A stretch of 64,000 nt of DNA from Pseudoalteromonas luteoviolacea S2607 (GCF_001625575.1 NZ_AUXV01000005.1:49245-113244); one strand, 5' to 3'. Positions 26,296 through 39,688 are shown, counted from the first letter of the stretch. The notes: generated from the sequence alone by a model not told the origin. Translations and numbers: made by a program.

Positions 26296-26606
26296 CTTAC
26301 TCTGCTTAAAAGCCTTCTGATAGCGCTCTACGTGCACCCAATAAGGTTGTGTGTTTCGATGGTTAGAGCTGCAAGCTCATAACGGGTATTGGCTTCATGT
26401 TGTTGTCTATACATTTATTTAGACAAAGTGAGGGTGGTGATAATAGAGAAAGTCAAAGGGACGTTACAGCAACGGAGCAATGTGAAACCGAGTGCTTATA
26501 CATAAAAAATAATATACCTGAGAGTGAGCTCAAAGGAGCTTTATGGCAGTAGGAAACAGGAAAGAGCAGCGTAGCGTGGCGTGGCTGCTCCATTAATGAC
26601 TATCAG
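26296..26606. other. Intergenic region, mostly featureless
   Basis: About 310 bp between convergent units. A weak hairpin, GAGCAGC ... GCTGCTC (26564-26590), lies after hemB on the minus strand and could be its terminator, followed by only three T. Nothing else is convincing. Confidence 0.45.
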
Positions 26607-29495
<2,889 letters not shown>

Positions 29496-29499
<4 letters not shown>

Positions 29500-30281
29500 A
29501 GACTTGAGCCTTGGACTGGTAAGTTAAACAAAGCCATAAAGTTATTCGAGCTACAATTTGCTATGGTACTTTGCTCTGTACCTTTTAGCACAGCAATCTG
29601 CTCTGCAATAGCATGTAAATGCGCAGGTTCATTGCGTCGAGATTTAGGCTTAGGCCTTAGTGTGCGTGGCAACAAATAGGGCGCATCCGTTTCAATTAAA
29701 AGTCTATCATTAGGAATATACTGAATGAGCTCCCTTAGTTGTTGACCTCGTCGCTCATCACATACCCAGCCGGTGACGCCAATCATTAAACCGTAATCCA
29801 GATAGAATTTAAGCGCTTGTTTATCACCAGTAAAGCAGTGTAAGACACCATTTATCTGTACTTCTGACAATAGCGCTTGCAGACGCGTATGCGCATCTCT
29901 TTCATGCAAATACACTGGCATTGATAGCTGCTGTGCTAGATGTAATTGCTCAGCGCATACACGTTCCTGAACTGGGCGGGGTGAAAAGTCCCGGTTAAAA
30001 TCTAAACCACACTCTCCAATCGCGACAACCTCGCGAGCCTCAGCTAATTCACGCAGTTGTGTGCTCAAATCATCAGGGGCATCTTTGGCATCGTGAGGGT
30101 GTACGCCTGCTGTGCTACAAAAGTCATACGATTTTGCCATTGCAAGGCTCGCAATGCTGGATTGCAAATCACAGCCGATAAGCAGCATATTGGTAATGCC
30201 TGCTTCTCTTGCCCTATCGAGCACTTGCCCTCTGTCTTTATCAAACTGAGAGCTGGTTAAATTAACCCCTGCGTCAATCAT
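29496..30281 (-). CDS. tatD: TatD-family metal-dependent hydrolase
   Basis: This 261-residue amidohydrolase-fold nuclease has TIM-barrel metal ligands in SSQFDK (partial), GVHPHD, GECGLDFNRD, HERDA, LHCFTG and ETDAPYL. The usual start motif HCHL is replaced by VNLTSSQFD, as in some E. coli TatD-like proteins, so it lacks two His ligands at the N-terminus. TatD has DNase/RNase activity on damaged DNA and is not needed for Tat export. It starts 11 bp after a hypothetical gene and overlaps the GGDEF gene by 4 bp. Confidence 0.88.
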
Positions 30282-30292
30282 TTTGTGTGCAC

Positions 30293-30805
30293 TTACTGTA
30301 ATCTTTTCACCCTGATAGAACGATTCGAGCCCGCTTTATTCATCAAATATGAGTTAAAAGATGCACGCTTAATGGTAATTTTATCACCCACTTTAGCATA
30401 GAATGAATCACTGCCTATTTGTTTCCAAACGTGATCATTTTCGAGCGTAAATGTGCGTACACCACGTGAAGATACTTTTAATTTGACGACTTCTAAAGTG
30501 AGGTCATCCAAGTCCGCAAGCTTTTCTTTAACTTTGTTCTCTAGTCCAAACTTTTGCTCTGCCGTTTGCGCGGGTACCGCAGCTACTGGCGCAACCTGTT
30601 GCACGGTGGTAGTTGTACTGTTTGTTTGCAGAACATCTGTATCGGCTTGGGCTGTGTGATTACCGGCCATAGCGTCATCAAAACAAACCAGACGCTTTAG
30701 CGCGTTTTGAATTGTTGTACAAGATTCTAAAGTGGCAATATCTACGGATTTAGCACTGGCTGATACAGATAAACCAAGGGCAAGAACGGCAAAAACTTTA
30801 TTCAT
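30293..30805 (-). CDS. Secreted hypothetical protein with CFD motif
   Basis: The 170-residue product has a signal peptide (MNKVFAVLALGLSVSASA) and the segment CTTIQNALKRLVCFDDAMAG. Paired Cys with a LxCFDxxA motif is seen in periplasmic proteins such as VasI-like factors. A low-complexity Thr/Val linker (TNSTTTTVQQVAPVAAVPAQ) follows and then a beta-rich region (about 100-170) that ends SNRSIRVKRLQ. The function is unknown. It overlaps the tatC end by 8 bp, so it belongs to the tat operon and may be exported to the periplasm by Sec. Confidence 0.7.
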   Translation of the reverse strand: MNKVFAVLALGLSVSASAKSVDIATLESCTTIQNALKRLVCFDDAMAGNHTAQADTDVLQTNSTTTTVQQVAPVAAVPAQTAEQKFGLENKVKEKLADLDDLTLEVVKLKVSSRGVRTFTLENDHVWKQIGSDSFYAKVGDKITIKRASFNSYLMNKAGSNRSIRVKRLQ

Positions 30806-31544
30806 TATTAATTTCCTGTTGTTGTGACTTCTTACTATATACGCCCGCTAAAATTATTCCTATTTCGAACAACAACAGCATGGGTAGAGCCAACAGAGTT
30901 TGAGATAATACGTCTGGGGGAGTTAGGAACATTGCCACGACAAAAGCCCCAACGACAATATATGGACGCTTTTCTTTGAGACCTTGTGTCGTTGCAACGC
31001 CACTCCAACAGAGTAGCATGATGGCAACCGGTATTTCGAAGGCCACACCGAAAGCGAAGAATAATTTTAAGATAAATGCTAAGTAACTACTAATGTCCGG
31101 AGACAAAGTCATCATTGACGGCCCCGCAGCAGTTAAAAAGCCAAGGATGATAGGCATAACTACATAGTAACAAAACGCGATGCCTGCATAGAAAAGCACA
31201 ATGCTCGATAGCAAGATGGGCATCAGCATACGCTTCTCATGTTTGTAGAGACCAGGAGCTAAAAACCCCCACACTTGATGCAAGATGAAAGGAATCGCCA
31301 AGAACAAAGAAATAAACAGCGTCAGCTTAAAGGGGGCAAAAAACGGCGCCGTAACATCGGTTGCGATCATGGTGCTATTTTCCGGTAAACTCTGCACCAG
31401 TGGGTTTGCCACAAAAGCATAGATATCATTGGCAAAATATACCAGAGCAAGAAATATAACTAAGATACTAGCCAATGCTCTAATGAGTCGGTCTCTAAGT
31501 TCAATTAGATGGCCTATAAAGCCACTAGTTGCCGTGTCGGACAT
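30798..31544 (-). CDS. tatC: Twin-arginine translocase subunit TatC
   Basis: The 248-residue polytopic protein has six helices and the TatC hallmarks HLIELRDRLIRAL at the N-terminus and the FAFGVAFEIPVAIMLL segment. TatC binds the twin-arginine signal peptide and recruits TatA. The gene lies directly after tatB (25 bp) and ahead of the small hypothetical gene. Confidence 0.95.
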   Translation of the reverse strand: MSDTATSGFIGHLIELRDRLIRALASILVIFLALVYFANDIYAFVANPLVQSLPENSTMIATDVTAPFFAPFKLTLFISLFLAIPFILHQVWGFLAPGLYKHEKRMLMPILLSSIVLFYAGIAFCYYVVMPIILGFLTAAGPSMMTLSPDISSYLAFILKLFFAFGVAFEIPVAIMLLCWSGVATTQGLKEKRPYIVVGAFVVAMFLTPPDVLSQTLLALPMLLLFEIGIILAGVYSKKSQQQEINNE

Positions 31545-31569
31545 GGAAATTCCTGTTACTTCTCAGTGT

Positions 31570-31884
31570 TTAGTCTTTTTTTGGGGTTGAAGCCGAGTTA
31601 TCTTGGTAGCTGTGTCGAACAGATTGCGCGGCTTTTTTAAGCTCATCAACTGACTCTTGTAACTCAGGGGACAAATTGCTCATATCTTGTTGTTCAGCTT
31701 TTTTTAGATTTGAGTGCAATTCATGAACTCTGAGTTCCTCGTTCACTTCTGCTTTGACTGAGTTCGCGATTGACTTGAGCGTTCTTATCCAGCCGCTTAC
31801 TGTACGTATTGCAACAGGCAATCTCTCCGGTCCCAATACGATTAGGCCGACAATCAGGACAACAACTAGCTCCCACATGCCCAT
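31570..31884 (-). CDS. tatB: Sec-independent protein translocase TatB
   Basis: The 104-residue protein has an N-terminal hydrophobic helix that begins MWELVVVLIVGLIVLGPERLP, then the conserved amphipathic helix (PVAIRTVSGWIRTL) and a long charged tail (about 35-104). The start is the ATG at 31884 with AAGGTG 8 nt upstream; the following in-frame ATG is possible. TatB forms the substrate-receptor complex with TatC. It lies 4 bp after tatA. Confidence 0.93.
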   Translation of the reverse strand: MGMWELVVVLIVGLIVLGPERLPVAIRTVSGWIRTLKSIANSVKAEVNEELRVHELHSNLKKAEQQDMSNLSPELQESVDELKKAAQSVRHSYQDNSASTPKKD

Positions 31885-31888
31885 CTAA

Positions 31889-32137
31889 TCACACCTTGTC
31901 TTTATCTGTTTCAGTATTTGATGCTTTACTACTTTGTTGGGCTTGGCTTTGAAGCGCTTCTTTCGGTTTGTCAGATTCTTTGTTGCTACCTTCTTCATCA
32001 GACATCGCGTTTTTAAAACCTTTCACAGCATTGCCTAAGTCACCACCTAAGCCGCGTAGTTTCTTTGTGCCAAAAAGTAATACGATGATTGCTAATACAA
32101 TTAACAATTGCCAAATACTAATACCGCCGAATCCCAT
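31889..32137 (-). CDS. tatA: Sec-independent protein translocase TatA
   Basis: The ATG at 32137 is preceded by GGAG, so the product is 82 residues. It has the short N-terminal membrane helix ([18 protein letters not shown]), the [10 protein letters not shown] hinge and an amphipathic helix ([11 protein letters not shown]), followed by a charged tail rich in Gln and Ser. TatA oligomers form the passage for folded proteins. Confidence 0.95.
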   Translation of the reverse strand: MGFGGISIWQLLIVLAIIVLLFGTKKLRGLGGDLGNAVKGFKNAMSDEEGSNKESDKPKEALQSQAQQSSKASNTETDKDKV

Positions 32138-32201
32138 AGTTACTCCATTTTCGATGTTACGTGTTAGGTTTAATTTGATTATACGCCGAGCGCATAAAAT
32201 A

Positions 32202-33815
32202 TCACCCTGTTTTACGCCATGCACAGACAAAGATCAATAGTGCAACGATTGCACTGGAAATACTGGCCCCATGTAGCCCTGCAATAAAACAGAGCCCTGC
32301 AATAATGGCAAAGGTTGATGCAGCCATACCCAATAAAATACTCTGCAGGGATTGTTTACTTGGAGTGCTCGGTATAGCCTGTGGTCGATGATGTTGACGC
32401 TTTAAATTCTGGTAAATCAAATCCGGTAACTCAGGCATTTTCTCAGCCCAAAATGGCAGGTTTTGATACATTTTTTTAGCAACAGCCAGTGGGCCCACTT
32501 GTTCTTTTACCCAGTGCTCTAAAAAGGGTTTTGCTGTTTTCCATAGATCGAGCTGAGGGTAAAGTTGACGCCCAAGGCCTTCTACATACAGCAGGGTTTT
32601 TTGCAATAAAACCAGCTGCGGCTGTACTTCCATATTGAAGCGTCTCGCCGTATTAAATAAATTAACCAGCACATGACCAAATGAAATTTCTGCCAGCGGC
32701 TTGTTGAAAATTGGCTCGCAAACAGTACGTATGGCAAATTCAAATTCTTCAACGCAGGTATCTGCAGGAACCCAGCCCGAGTCTACATGGAGCTGGGCAA
32801 CTTGGCGATAATCGCGATTAAAAAATGCAATAAAGTTTTCGGCCAAGTAACGCTTGTCTTCTCGGTTAAGCGTACCCACAATGCCACAATCAATCCCTAT
32901 ATATTTAGGGTTATGTGGCGTCTCGTAGGAGACAAAAATATTGCCCGGATGCATATCTGCATGAAAGAAACTGTCGCGAAACACCTGAGTAAAAAAGACT
33001 TCTACACCACGCTCAGCAAGAAGCTTCATATCCGTGCCTTGCTCAATCAATGTATCCGTATCAGATACAGGGATGCCGTAAATACGCTCCATGACCAAGA
33101 CGTTTTGACGAGAGTATTCACTGTAAACTTCAGGAATATAGAGGGCTTCTGAGCCTTCAAAATTACGTCTAAGTTGGATTGCATTGGCACCTTCGCGCAT
33201 CAGATCCAACTCGTCAAGCAAGGTTTTTCGATACTCCCTAACCACCTCTACCGGTCGGAGCCGTCGGCCTTCACTGACAAGGCCTGCCAACAGTTTGGCA
33301 AACTGCTCCATCAGCGATAAGTCGGCTAGAATTTGTTTTTCTATATCTGGGCGGATCACCTTTATTACGACGTCTTTTACACCCTGCTCGGTGCTGAGTT
33401 TGGCGCTATGTACCTGCGCAATGGAAGCCGATGCTAAAGGTTGTTGATCAAATTGCTCGAATAGCTCGCTAATACTGTCTATTTCAAGTGCTGCTTCAAT
33501 CAGTTTTTGTGCATCTGTGCCACAGAAAGGTTGCACATTATCCTGCAACTCCGCCAGCTCTGTTGCCATGTCAGGTGGGAGCAGATCACGCCTAGTCGAG
33601 AGCATTTGCCCAAACTTTATCCACACTGGCCCCAGCGTTTGCAGGGCAAGTCGCAGTCTGGCGCCTTCAGACTTTTCTGTATGCTTATTGGGTAGCCAAA
33701 ACAGTAATTTGCGCAGCAGCTTGGCGTACCAAGGTTGCAGTTGCTGCGGGAGTAATTCATCTAGCCCATAGTTGAGAAAGGTTTTACCAATTTGGTAGAG
33801 GCGAGCGATGGACAA
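32202..33815 (-). CDS. ubiB: Ubiquinone biosynthesis kinase-like protein UbiB
   Basis: The 537-residue protein has the UbiB/ADCK kinase-like fold, with KxGQ-like motif [14 protein letters not shown], Ala-rich nucleotide loop [12 protein letters not shown], and the HADMHPGN and DCG catalytic motifs. The C-terminus carries two hydrophobic helices (about 490-530). UbiB supports ubiquinone synthesis, probably by extracting or transporting lipid precursors with ATP hydrolysis. It starts 17 bp after ubiJ, in the order ubiE-ubiJ-ubiB-tatABC as in enterobacteria. Confidence 0.95.
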   Translation of the reverse strand: MSIARLYQIGKTFLNYGLDELLPQQLQPWYAKLLRKLLFWLPNKHTEKSEGARLRLALQTLGPVWIKFGQMLSTRRDLLPPDMATELAELQDNVQPFCGTDAQKLIEAALEIDSISELFEQFDQQPLASASIAQVHSAKLSTEQGVKDVVIKVIRPDIEKQILADLSLMEQFAKLLAGLVSEGRRLRPVEVVREYRKTLLDELDLMREGANAIQLRRNFEGSEALYIPEVYSEYSRQNVLVMERIYGIPVSDTDTLIEQGTDMKLLAERGVEVFFTQVFRDSFFHADMHPGNIFVSYETPHNPKYIGIDCGIVGTLNREDKRYLAENFIAFFNRDYRQVAQLHVDSGWVPADTCVEEFEFAIRTVCEPIFNKPLAEISFGHVLVNLFNTARRFNMEVQPQLVLLQKTLLYVEGLGRQLYPQLDLWKTAKPFLEHWVKEQVGPLAVAKKMYQNLPFWAEKMPELPDLIYQNLKRQHHRPQAIPSTPSKQSLQSILLGMAASTFAIIAGLCFIAGLHGASISSAIVALLIFVCAWRKTG

Positions 33816-33832
33816 TTCCAGCTCCTTAATAA

Positions 33833-34432
33833 TTAGTCGATTAGTGCGTTGATACGTTGCTCGAGCGCTGCCAATTGCTGTGAAAGTGCTCTTGTCTGCG
33901 ATTTATACTGCTGAAGTTCTAGCGGATGAATTGAGACATTAAGCTCATCTTGGCAAAGTTGCGCGAAAACGTGCTGAAAAGTGTCGCAGTGCTTTTGAGC
34001 TTGCGCCTTGCTACCACTGAGGCTCGTAACTAACTGTTGTGCGCCTGCATCGCCCAAGTATCCTGAGAGGTGTTCAGCCCAGTCTATTTGTAGGTTTGAA
34101 AAGGCTTTACTATAGGCTTGAGCAAGATGAATGTCCCCCTCTAGGTCCAATTTATTTGCACGAATTAAACGGGTCAATTGGCTTGGGTCTTTAAGTTCGG
34201 GGACAGTCGCTAAAGAGGTGGTTATGTGGCAATCTGCTTTGTCGTGATAATTGCCATACACAAAGCAGTGGTCACCATTGTAATGAAATGCACAAGACAC
34301 GTTAAGATCCGTTAAGGTCAAAGCCAAAACTCGGTGCTCTGCATTTTGCAGGTCATCTTTTAACGTAGGCTCTAAAGCAAGTAAACGATTAACTACTTGC
34401 TCTGCTATTGCCGTCAGTACAGATATCCACAT
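33833..34432 (-). CDS. ubiJ: Ubiquinone biosynthesis accessory factor UbiJ
   Basis: The ATG at 34432 with AAGGA upstream gives 199 residues. UbiJ has an SCP2-like lipid-binding domain at its N-terminal part (about 8-110) and a C-terminal helix ([14 protein letters not shown]). It binds ubiquinone intermediates and organises the soluble Ubi metabolon. It lies 16 bp after ubiE. Confidence 0.9.
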   Translation of the reverse strand: MWISVLTAIAEQVVNRLLALEPTLKDDLQNAEHRVLALTLTDLNVSCAFHYNGDHCFVYGNYHDKADCHITTSLATVPELKDPSQLTRLIRANKLDLEGDIHLAQAYSKAFSNLQIDWAEHLSGYLGDAGAQQLVTSLSGSKAQAQKHCDTFQHVFAQLCQDELNVSIHPLELQQYKSQTRALSQQLAALEQRINALID

Positions 34433-34448
34433 AACTTGATCCTTTGTA

Positions 34449-35204
34449 CTAGTACTTAAACCCTCTATGAAGCGCAACTATGCCGCCTGTAAAGTTTTGG
34501 TAGCTTGTTTGCTCAAAACCCGCATCTTCCATCATACTTTTTAGTGTTTCTTGGTCAGGGTGCATGCGAATAGACTCTGCCAAATAACGGTATGATTCAC
34601 TGTCATTGGCAACCAGCTTACCCATTGTAGGTAGAATGTTAAACGAATAGAAGTCGTATAATTTTGATAGCGCTTCGTTATCTGTTTTTGAGAATTCTAA
34701 CACGAGCAGACGACCACCTGGTTTAAGCACTCGGTACATTGAACGCAGCGCTTCATCTTTATCTGTGACATTTCGCAGACCAAATGCAATGGTAATTACA
34801 TCAATGCTATTGTCTGGAAAAGGCAGAGCTTGTGCATTCATCTGCACATATTCAATATTGCTGACTAAGCCTAAATCACGCAGCTTTTCTCGGCCGACTT
34901 TAAGCATAGAGTCATTGATGTCGCCAAGGATGACTTGACCTGTATCACCAACCAATTGGCTGAATTTTGCAGTTAAATCACCTGTGCCACCTGCAAGGTC
35001 GAGAACTCTATGGCCTTTGCGTACACCTGAACACGCAATGGTCTGGCGTTTCCAAAGGCGGTGAATACCAAAAGACATGAAGTCATTCATGATGTCGTAT
35101 TTGGCTGCGACGGAGTGAAAAACATCTGCAACCAGTGACTCTTTTTGATTGGACTCGATAGTTTTATAACCAAAGTGTGTGGTATCGTGATTTTCTTCTT
35201 TCAT
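34449..35204 (-). CDS. ubiE: Ubiquinone/menaquinone methyltransferase UbiE
   Basis: The start is the ATG at 35204 with AAGG 6 nt upstream, giving 251 residues, the usual UbiE length. It has the SAM motif [14 protein letters not shown] and the UbiE signatures [17 protein letters not shown] and [13 protein letters not shown]. UbiE methylates C-2 of the quinone ring in ubiquinone and menaquinone synthesis. It leads the ubi-tat run. Confidence 0.96.
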   Translation of the reverse strand: MKEENHDTTHFGYKTIESNQKESLVADVFHSVAAKYDIMNDFMSFGIHRLWKRQTIACSGVRKGHRVLDLAGGTGDLTAKFSQLVGDTGQVILGDINDSMLKVGREKLRDLGLVSNIEYVQMNAQALPFPDNSIDVITIAFGLRNVTDKDEALRSMYRVLKPGGRLLVLEFSKTDNEALSKLYDFYSFNILPTMGKLVANDSESYRYLAESIRMHPDQETLKSMMEDAGFEQTSYQNFTGGIVALHRGFKY

Positions 35205-35309
35205 GTTGGCCTTGCTGACACAGTTTAGGTGCGCATAGTGTACTTGATAGGGATGCACTGGCGCAATTTATAGTGACAGTAATTAGGCAAATATTTATTG
35301 ATTTAGATG

Positions 35310-36320
35310 CTATAAATTGGCACCCGAAATATAACAGTCTCGGCCAAGTGCTTGCGCTTTTTGGGCTGCAAACGCAGCTTTGCTGGCCAGCTCGTTGAAA
35401 TCTGATTCGGTTTGTCTTTTGGCAATACCAACTGCCAGTTGTAATTCAGGGAATTGAATGTTGCCACGGTTACTAATGAACTTTAGTTTTCGTATGCCTT
35501 GGCGTATTTTGGCGGCAATAATCTGCGCGGTTTCCGGTTCAATATCTGCCAACAGAATTGTAAATTCTTGTTTGCCTGTTCGACCAGGTACACCGCTTTC
35601 TACGACGTACTTTTTAATTTTTTGCGCAATTCGTTGCAGTACGGCTTCGCCAATGACATCCCCATACTTCGCAGTAAACTCTTCTAAGTTATCAACTTGT
35701 ATTGAAATAGCACAAAGCATTTTGTTCTGATCAAGCCACATATCAGCCCTTTGACTTAAATAGTGACGTTTATATAACCCTGTGTGTGGGTCAATAAGAC
35801 GCTGCTTGCGAATGTTGCTCAAAGCTTTGTGCTGCTCTATTTGTGTTTTTTTAGCTTTCAGTAAACCAGCTTTAAATTTTTGTTGTTGTTCCAGCAAGCG
35901 TTCGGTATGTAGTGCAAACTCGGCCAATAGCTGTTTGTTTTTAGCTGGGTCTTGATTACTCAGCGCGTGGCTGCAATTTTGGATATGTCGTCTAAATTGG
36001 GTGATACTTTGTTGCGAACGCGCAGTTGAAACAGTCAATTCATCAATGACATTGTCTACTTCTTTTAAAACGGCAAGTTCAGCTTGATGTTCGGCATAAA
36101 CAAATTCGAAGTACAGCTGCTCGATATACACATTGTCTATGGCAACACCATTGCGTAGATCTCTATCTAAACGCTCTGCTAAATCTGTATTACTACGGCT
36201 TATATAGGTATAAGTGACCTGATAATTGAGTGGAGTTGGAGGAAGCTGATGAAGTTCCAAAAAATGGCAGACTTTCGTCATTTTTTCTTGCGCTAGCGCC
36301 ATTGGGTCATGAAACGTCAT
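35310..36320 (-). CDS. Cytoplasmic protein with degenerate GGDEF domain
   Basis: The 336-residue protein has no membrane segment. A helical N-terminal region (about 1-160) contains DLAERLDRDLRNGVAID and a coiled coil (QQQKFKAGLLKAKKTQIEQHK). The C-terminal half is a GGDEF fold with DPHTGLYKRHYL and DLEEFTAKYGDVIGEAVL. The active-site GGDEF is replaced by GKQEF (RTGKQEFTILL), so catalysis is not expected. Such domains usually bind GTP, c-di-GMP or a partner. The gene stands alone, divergent from the DUF885 lipoprotein. Confidence 0.82.
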   Translation of the reverse strand: MTFHDPMALAQEKMTKVCHFLELHQLPPTPLNYQVTYTYISRSNTDLAERLDRDLRNGVAIDNVYIEQLYFEFVYAEHQAELAVLKEVDNVIDELTVSTARSQQSITQFRRHIQNCSHALSNQDPAKNKQLLAEFALHTERLLEQQQKFKAGLLKAKKTQIEQHKALSNIRKQRLIDPHTGLYKRHYLSQRADMWLDQNKMLCAISIQVDNLEEFTAKYGDVIGEAVLQRIAQKIKKYVVESGVPGRTGKQEFTILLADIEPETAQIIAAKIRQGIRKLKFISNRGNIQFPELQLAVGIAKRQTESDFNELASKAAFAAQKAQALGRDCYISGANL

Positions 36321-36613
36321 GTACTTTTTACCACAAATTACAGTTTATATAGGAGCGCTAATATCCTTTGGCGTGGGTCATGATTTCATCCTAGTTGAAG
36401 AGTGGCTACATTAATCGTAATTGCGACAATTTAAAAGTAAAATTTGCGCTTTTCGAGTGGAAAATATATACATTTAATCTTGTTAGTTTAATTTATCGAC
36501 AACTTTATCTTAAGCTCTTTGCTTTGCACACTATCTAGTCGCATAACCACGATGCTTGGTCGATTATATTTGCATCTTTACAATAGGCTTAGTTAAGGTG
36601 CAAGCTCCAGCAA

Positions 36614-38398
36614 ATGTTAAGGAACCCTGCAGTGTTACATTCACTTCGAAAACCTCTCAGTACAATTGTGTTAGCACTTACTTTGTCAGCGTGCCAGAGC
36701 ACGTCTAACGATTCTAATGAGAATTTCTCACAACTGGCTGAACAAGTTATGGATTTTCGAGCTCAGCAGGATGAAGAAAGTCTGACAAATATCAATGCTG
36801 AGTACTTATTATCTAACTTAACTCCTGAACATTTAGCAGCTGTTAATCAACAAAGAGTGCGCTTTTTGGCGCAGCTTGACAATATTGGTCAATCCCAATT
36901 GAGTGAAGAGAATAAGATAAACTTTGCAATATTACGGGCTCAAATTCAAAACGAAGTTGATTTATTCCGCTTTAAAGATCACTACGTCCCTTTGTCTTCG
37001 GAATATGGGTTTCACAGTGAACTACAATTTATGATCCAAAGTCAGGATTACAGCACTAAATTGGGGTATCAGCTGTTTATTATGCGAATGAAGCAGCTGC
37101 CGAGATTTTTCGACCAAAATATATACTGGATGAAGCAAGGGCTCAGCATAGGATTGACTCAGCCAAAAGTCGTGCTCAAGGGTTTTGAAGACAGCATTAT
37201 GGCGTTTGTTGCACAAGGCGATGATGTTGAAAAGTCACCTTTCTTTGCCCCGTTTTTAAACAACCAAGCGAACTTACCAGAACAAGAGTTTCTCGCGCTA
37301 CAGCGTGAAGCAAAGCGAGTGATAGAAGCGTATGTTAACCCTGCCTACCTGAAGTACAATGACTTCTTTGTAAATGAATACAGACCTAACGCAAGAGAGA
37401 ACATTGCTTGGTCAAGCGTGCCTGATGGCAAGGCATTCTATGTAAATCGTGCCAAGCACTTTACAACAACACAAATGACCCCTAAAGAAATTCATGAACT
37501 CGGGCTACGTGAAGTGGCGCGCATTCGCAGTGAAATGAACCGCATCATAGAACAAGTGGGATTTGAAGGCAGCTTCGCAGAGTTTATCCACTTTTTGCGA
37601 ACTGACCCCCAATTTTATGCAAAAACGCCAATAGAACTATTGAAAGAAGCTTCGTTTATCGCCAAGAAAATGGATGCAAAGCTGCCTCAATTATTCCATA
37701 CATTGCCTCGTTTACCCTATGGTGTCGCTCCTGTGCCCGACAGTATTGCACCAAAATTTACGACCGGACGCTACTTGGGACCAAGTAAAGAAACGGATGC
37801 TGGCTATTATTGGGTGAATACGTATGCCTTGGATAAAAGACCGCTCTATGTTTTAGAAGCGCTGACACTACATGAAGGTGTACCTGGACATCATTTGCAG
37901 ATCTCTTTGAATGCTGAGTTGACACATTTGCCAGCCTATAGACAAAGCGAGTATATCTCTGCATTTGGTGAGGGCTGGGGCTTATATGCCGAATACCTAG
38001 GTATTGAAGCCGGTTTTTATCAAGACCCTTACAGTGATTTTGGGCGATTGACTTATGAAATGTGGCGTGCCGCGCGTTTAGTGGTGGATACTGGGGTGCA
38101 TATGTTTGGCTGGACACGCGAGCAGGTGATGCAATTTATGCAGGACAACACGGCGCTGTCGTTACATAACGTAAAAACTGAGACTGATCGCTATATCTCA
38201 TGGCCTGGGCAAGCACTTTCTTACAAGGTGGGAGAATTAACTATCAAGCGTTTAAGAGCCAAGGCCGAGGCAGAATTGGGTGAGGCATTTGATGTGAGAG
38301 AGTTCCACCATCAGGTACTTAAGCATGGTTCGGTGCCACTATTTGTGCTTGAAGCCCAAATAGACAAATACATCGCACAAACGTTGCAATCGCAATAG
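36614..38398 (+). CDS. DUF885 family lipoprotein, probable zinc peptidase
   Basis: The 594-residue protein has a lipoprotein signal peptide (LALTLSACQS). It belongs to DUF885, with the zinc-binding motif HEGVPGHH and downstream FGEGWGLYAEYLG supplying a Glu. The start could be the ATG at 36614 or the GTG at 36632, which has a better-spaced AAGGA. It should act as an envelope metallopeptidase on peptides. A strong terminator follows. Confidence 0.85.
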   Translation: MLRNPAVLHSLRKPLSTIVLALTLSACQSTSNDSNENFSQLAEQVMDFRAQQDEESLTNINAEYLLSNLTPEHLAAVNQQRVRFLAQLDNIGQSQLSEENKINFAILRAQIQNEVDLFRFKDHYVPLSSEYGFHSELQFMIQSQDYSTKLGYQLFIMRMKQLPRFFDQNIYWMKQGLSIGLTQPKVVLKGFEDSIMAFVAQGDDVEKSPFFAPFLNNQANLPEQEFLALQREAKRVIEAYVNPAYLKYNDFFVNEYRPNARENIAWSSVPDGKAFYVNRAKHFTTTQMTPKEIHELGLREVARIRSEMNRIIEQVGFEGSFAEFIHFLRTDPQFYAKTPIELLKEASFIAKKMDAKLPQLFHTLPRLPYGVAPVPDSIAPKFTTGRYLGPSKETDAGYYWVNTYALDKRPLYVLEALTLHEGVPGHHLQISLNAELTHLPAYRQSEYISAFGEGWGLYAEYLGIEAGFYQDPYSDFGRLTYEMWRAARLVVDTGVHMFGWTREQVMQFMQDNTALSLHNVKTETDRYISWPGQALSYKVGELTIKRLRAKAEAELGEAFDVREFHHQVLKHGSVPLFVLEAQIDKYIAQTLQSQ

Positions 38399-38409
38399 AG
38401 TAAAATATG

Positions 38410-38433
38410 AAAGCCGCTTTAAGCGGCTTTTTT
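38410..38433 (+). terminator. Rho-independent terminator after the DUF885 gene
   Basis: AAAGCCGC and GCGGCTTT pair around TTTAA and lead into a T-tract, 12 bp after the stop codon. Confidence 0.93.
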
Positions 38434-38479
38434 CTTTGGGGCAAGAGAGAGTTTTTAAGGATTGCTGTATTCAATTCAA

Positions 38480-39688
38480 CTAGTGAACAAAGCTAATAAC
38501 TAGCTGATAAAAATCATCGGTTGAGCGGCAACTCTTGGCATTTAAGAGCAGTTGCTCACCAAGCTGTAAAGCTTGTTTTTGGGCAAGTAGGCGCTGCGAT
38601 TCATCTGCAATCTCTGCGATATCAGCAACATGTGCAAGGCCAATTGTGCGGCGGATTAACTCAGTACCACAGTACCCCATTGTATCTTGCAAGACTTCTT
38701 GTAAAAACAGCTCTAAATAACCCGGCGCTTGCAGGGCTAAATCACGAGTATGCTGTTGGGCCAGAGTCAGCCAGCTTTGTTCGAACTGTTGTAAACAGGT
38801 TGAAATAGTATTGAGTAAATAGGAGTGCAAATCACGGCGTTTTGGTGGCTCCTTGATACGGCCATTTTGCGCGCAATAATTCAGCAGTAAGTTGCCGATA
38901 AATGAGCCTAAGTCAAAGCCTATTGGTCCAAAAAATCCGAACTCAGGGTCGATTAACTTCGTTTGTTCAGCATTGACAAAAATACTTCCAGTGTGTACGT
39001 CTCCATGAAGGAGTGTTTGTGGTGATGAGAAAAATTTTGATTTCAGCCGAGCGACAGTACAAAGCAATGTGGGATTTTTTCGCAGCTGATTGACTTGTTC
39101 TGCTAGTGCAATTGGGTAGTTATTGCGCTCGCACTCTCGGTAGGGGTCATCAAAAAATAGGTCTTCGGTGATGGCGCACAGTTCTGGATTAGTAAAATTT
39201 TGAATTTGTGCCTTTTTATCCTGTGGATTGAGATAGAAGTCAGAATAATAAAAGCTGGTTGTGGCAAAGTATTGTGCGACATGCAGCCCTAAATTTTCAA
39301 AAGTTCGACCCGCTATGAGTTCGCCACGTAATATGTTCATAGCGCCTAAATCTTCTAATACAGTAGCCGCTTTATCACTGTCATGATGCAATACTTTTGC
39401 AGTGTGTGCAGGGCAAACCTCACCATGTTTTTGCAATACCTGAGCTTCAATACGGGCTCTGTCTAAAGTCAGTGGCCAGCTCTCACCTACGCATCTAGCA
39501 TAGGGCAGTGCTTGCTTCAATATCACGCTATTGTTGTCTGTGTCTAAAATCCTAAATACGAGATTCAGGTTGCCATCTCCAAATTCGTAGCAGGTTAATT
39601 CAGCGTCTGCTGAAAAGAACATCCCAAGTGACTTGATGTAATTGAGTGCTGTTTCATTATTGAAGGCGGCGTATTTACTCACTGTCAT
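38480..39688 (-). CDS. mtnK: S-methyl-5-thioribose kinase
   Basis: The 402-residue protein has an APH-like kinase fold, with HGDVHTGSIFVN (catalytic loop) and DPEFGFFGPIGFDLG (metal-binding DFG-like loop), features of MtnK. It phosphorylates methylthioribose, the first step of salvage after MTA cleavage. It is divergent from mtnA and separated by 117 bp containing MetJ-like boxes. Confidence 0.93.
   Translation of the reverse strand: MTVSKYAAFNNETALNYIKSLGMFFSADAELTCYEFGDGNLNLVFRILDTDNNSVILKQALPYARCVGESWPLTLDRARIEAQVLQKHGEVCPAHTAKVLHHDSDKAATVLEDLGAMNILRGELIAGRTFENLGLHVAQYFATTSFYYSDFYLNPQDKKAQIQNFTNPELCAITEDLFFDDPYRECERNNYPIALAEQVNQLRKNPTLLCTVARLKSKFFSSPQTLLHGDVHTGSIFVNAEQTKLIDPEFGFFGPIGFDLGSFIGNLLLNYCAQNGRIKEPPKRRDLHSYLLNTISTCLQQFEQSWLTLAQQHTRDLALQAPGYLELFLQEVLQDTMGYCGTELIRRTIGLAHVADIAEIADESQRLLAQKQALQLGEQLLLNAKSCRSTDDFYQLVISFVH

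Noticed and set aside
26470..26490. GGAGCAATGTGA resembles the complement of the RyhB core
   Set aside because: The match to the sRNA core is only about 9 nt and no plus-strand transcript is expected there. No promoter, hairpins or C-rich loop are found around it, so it is neither a fourth copy nor a convincing target.
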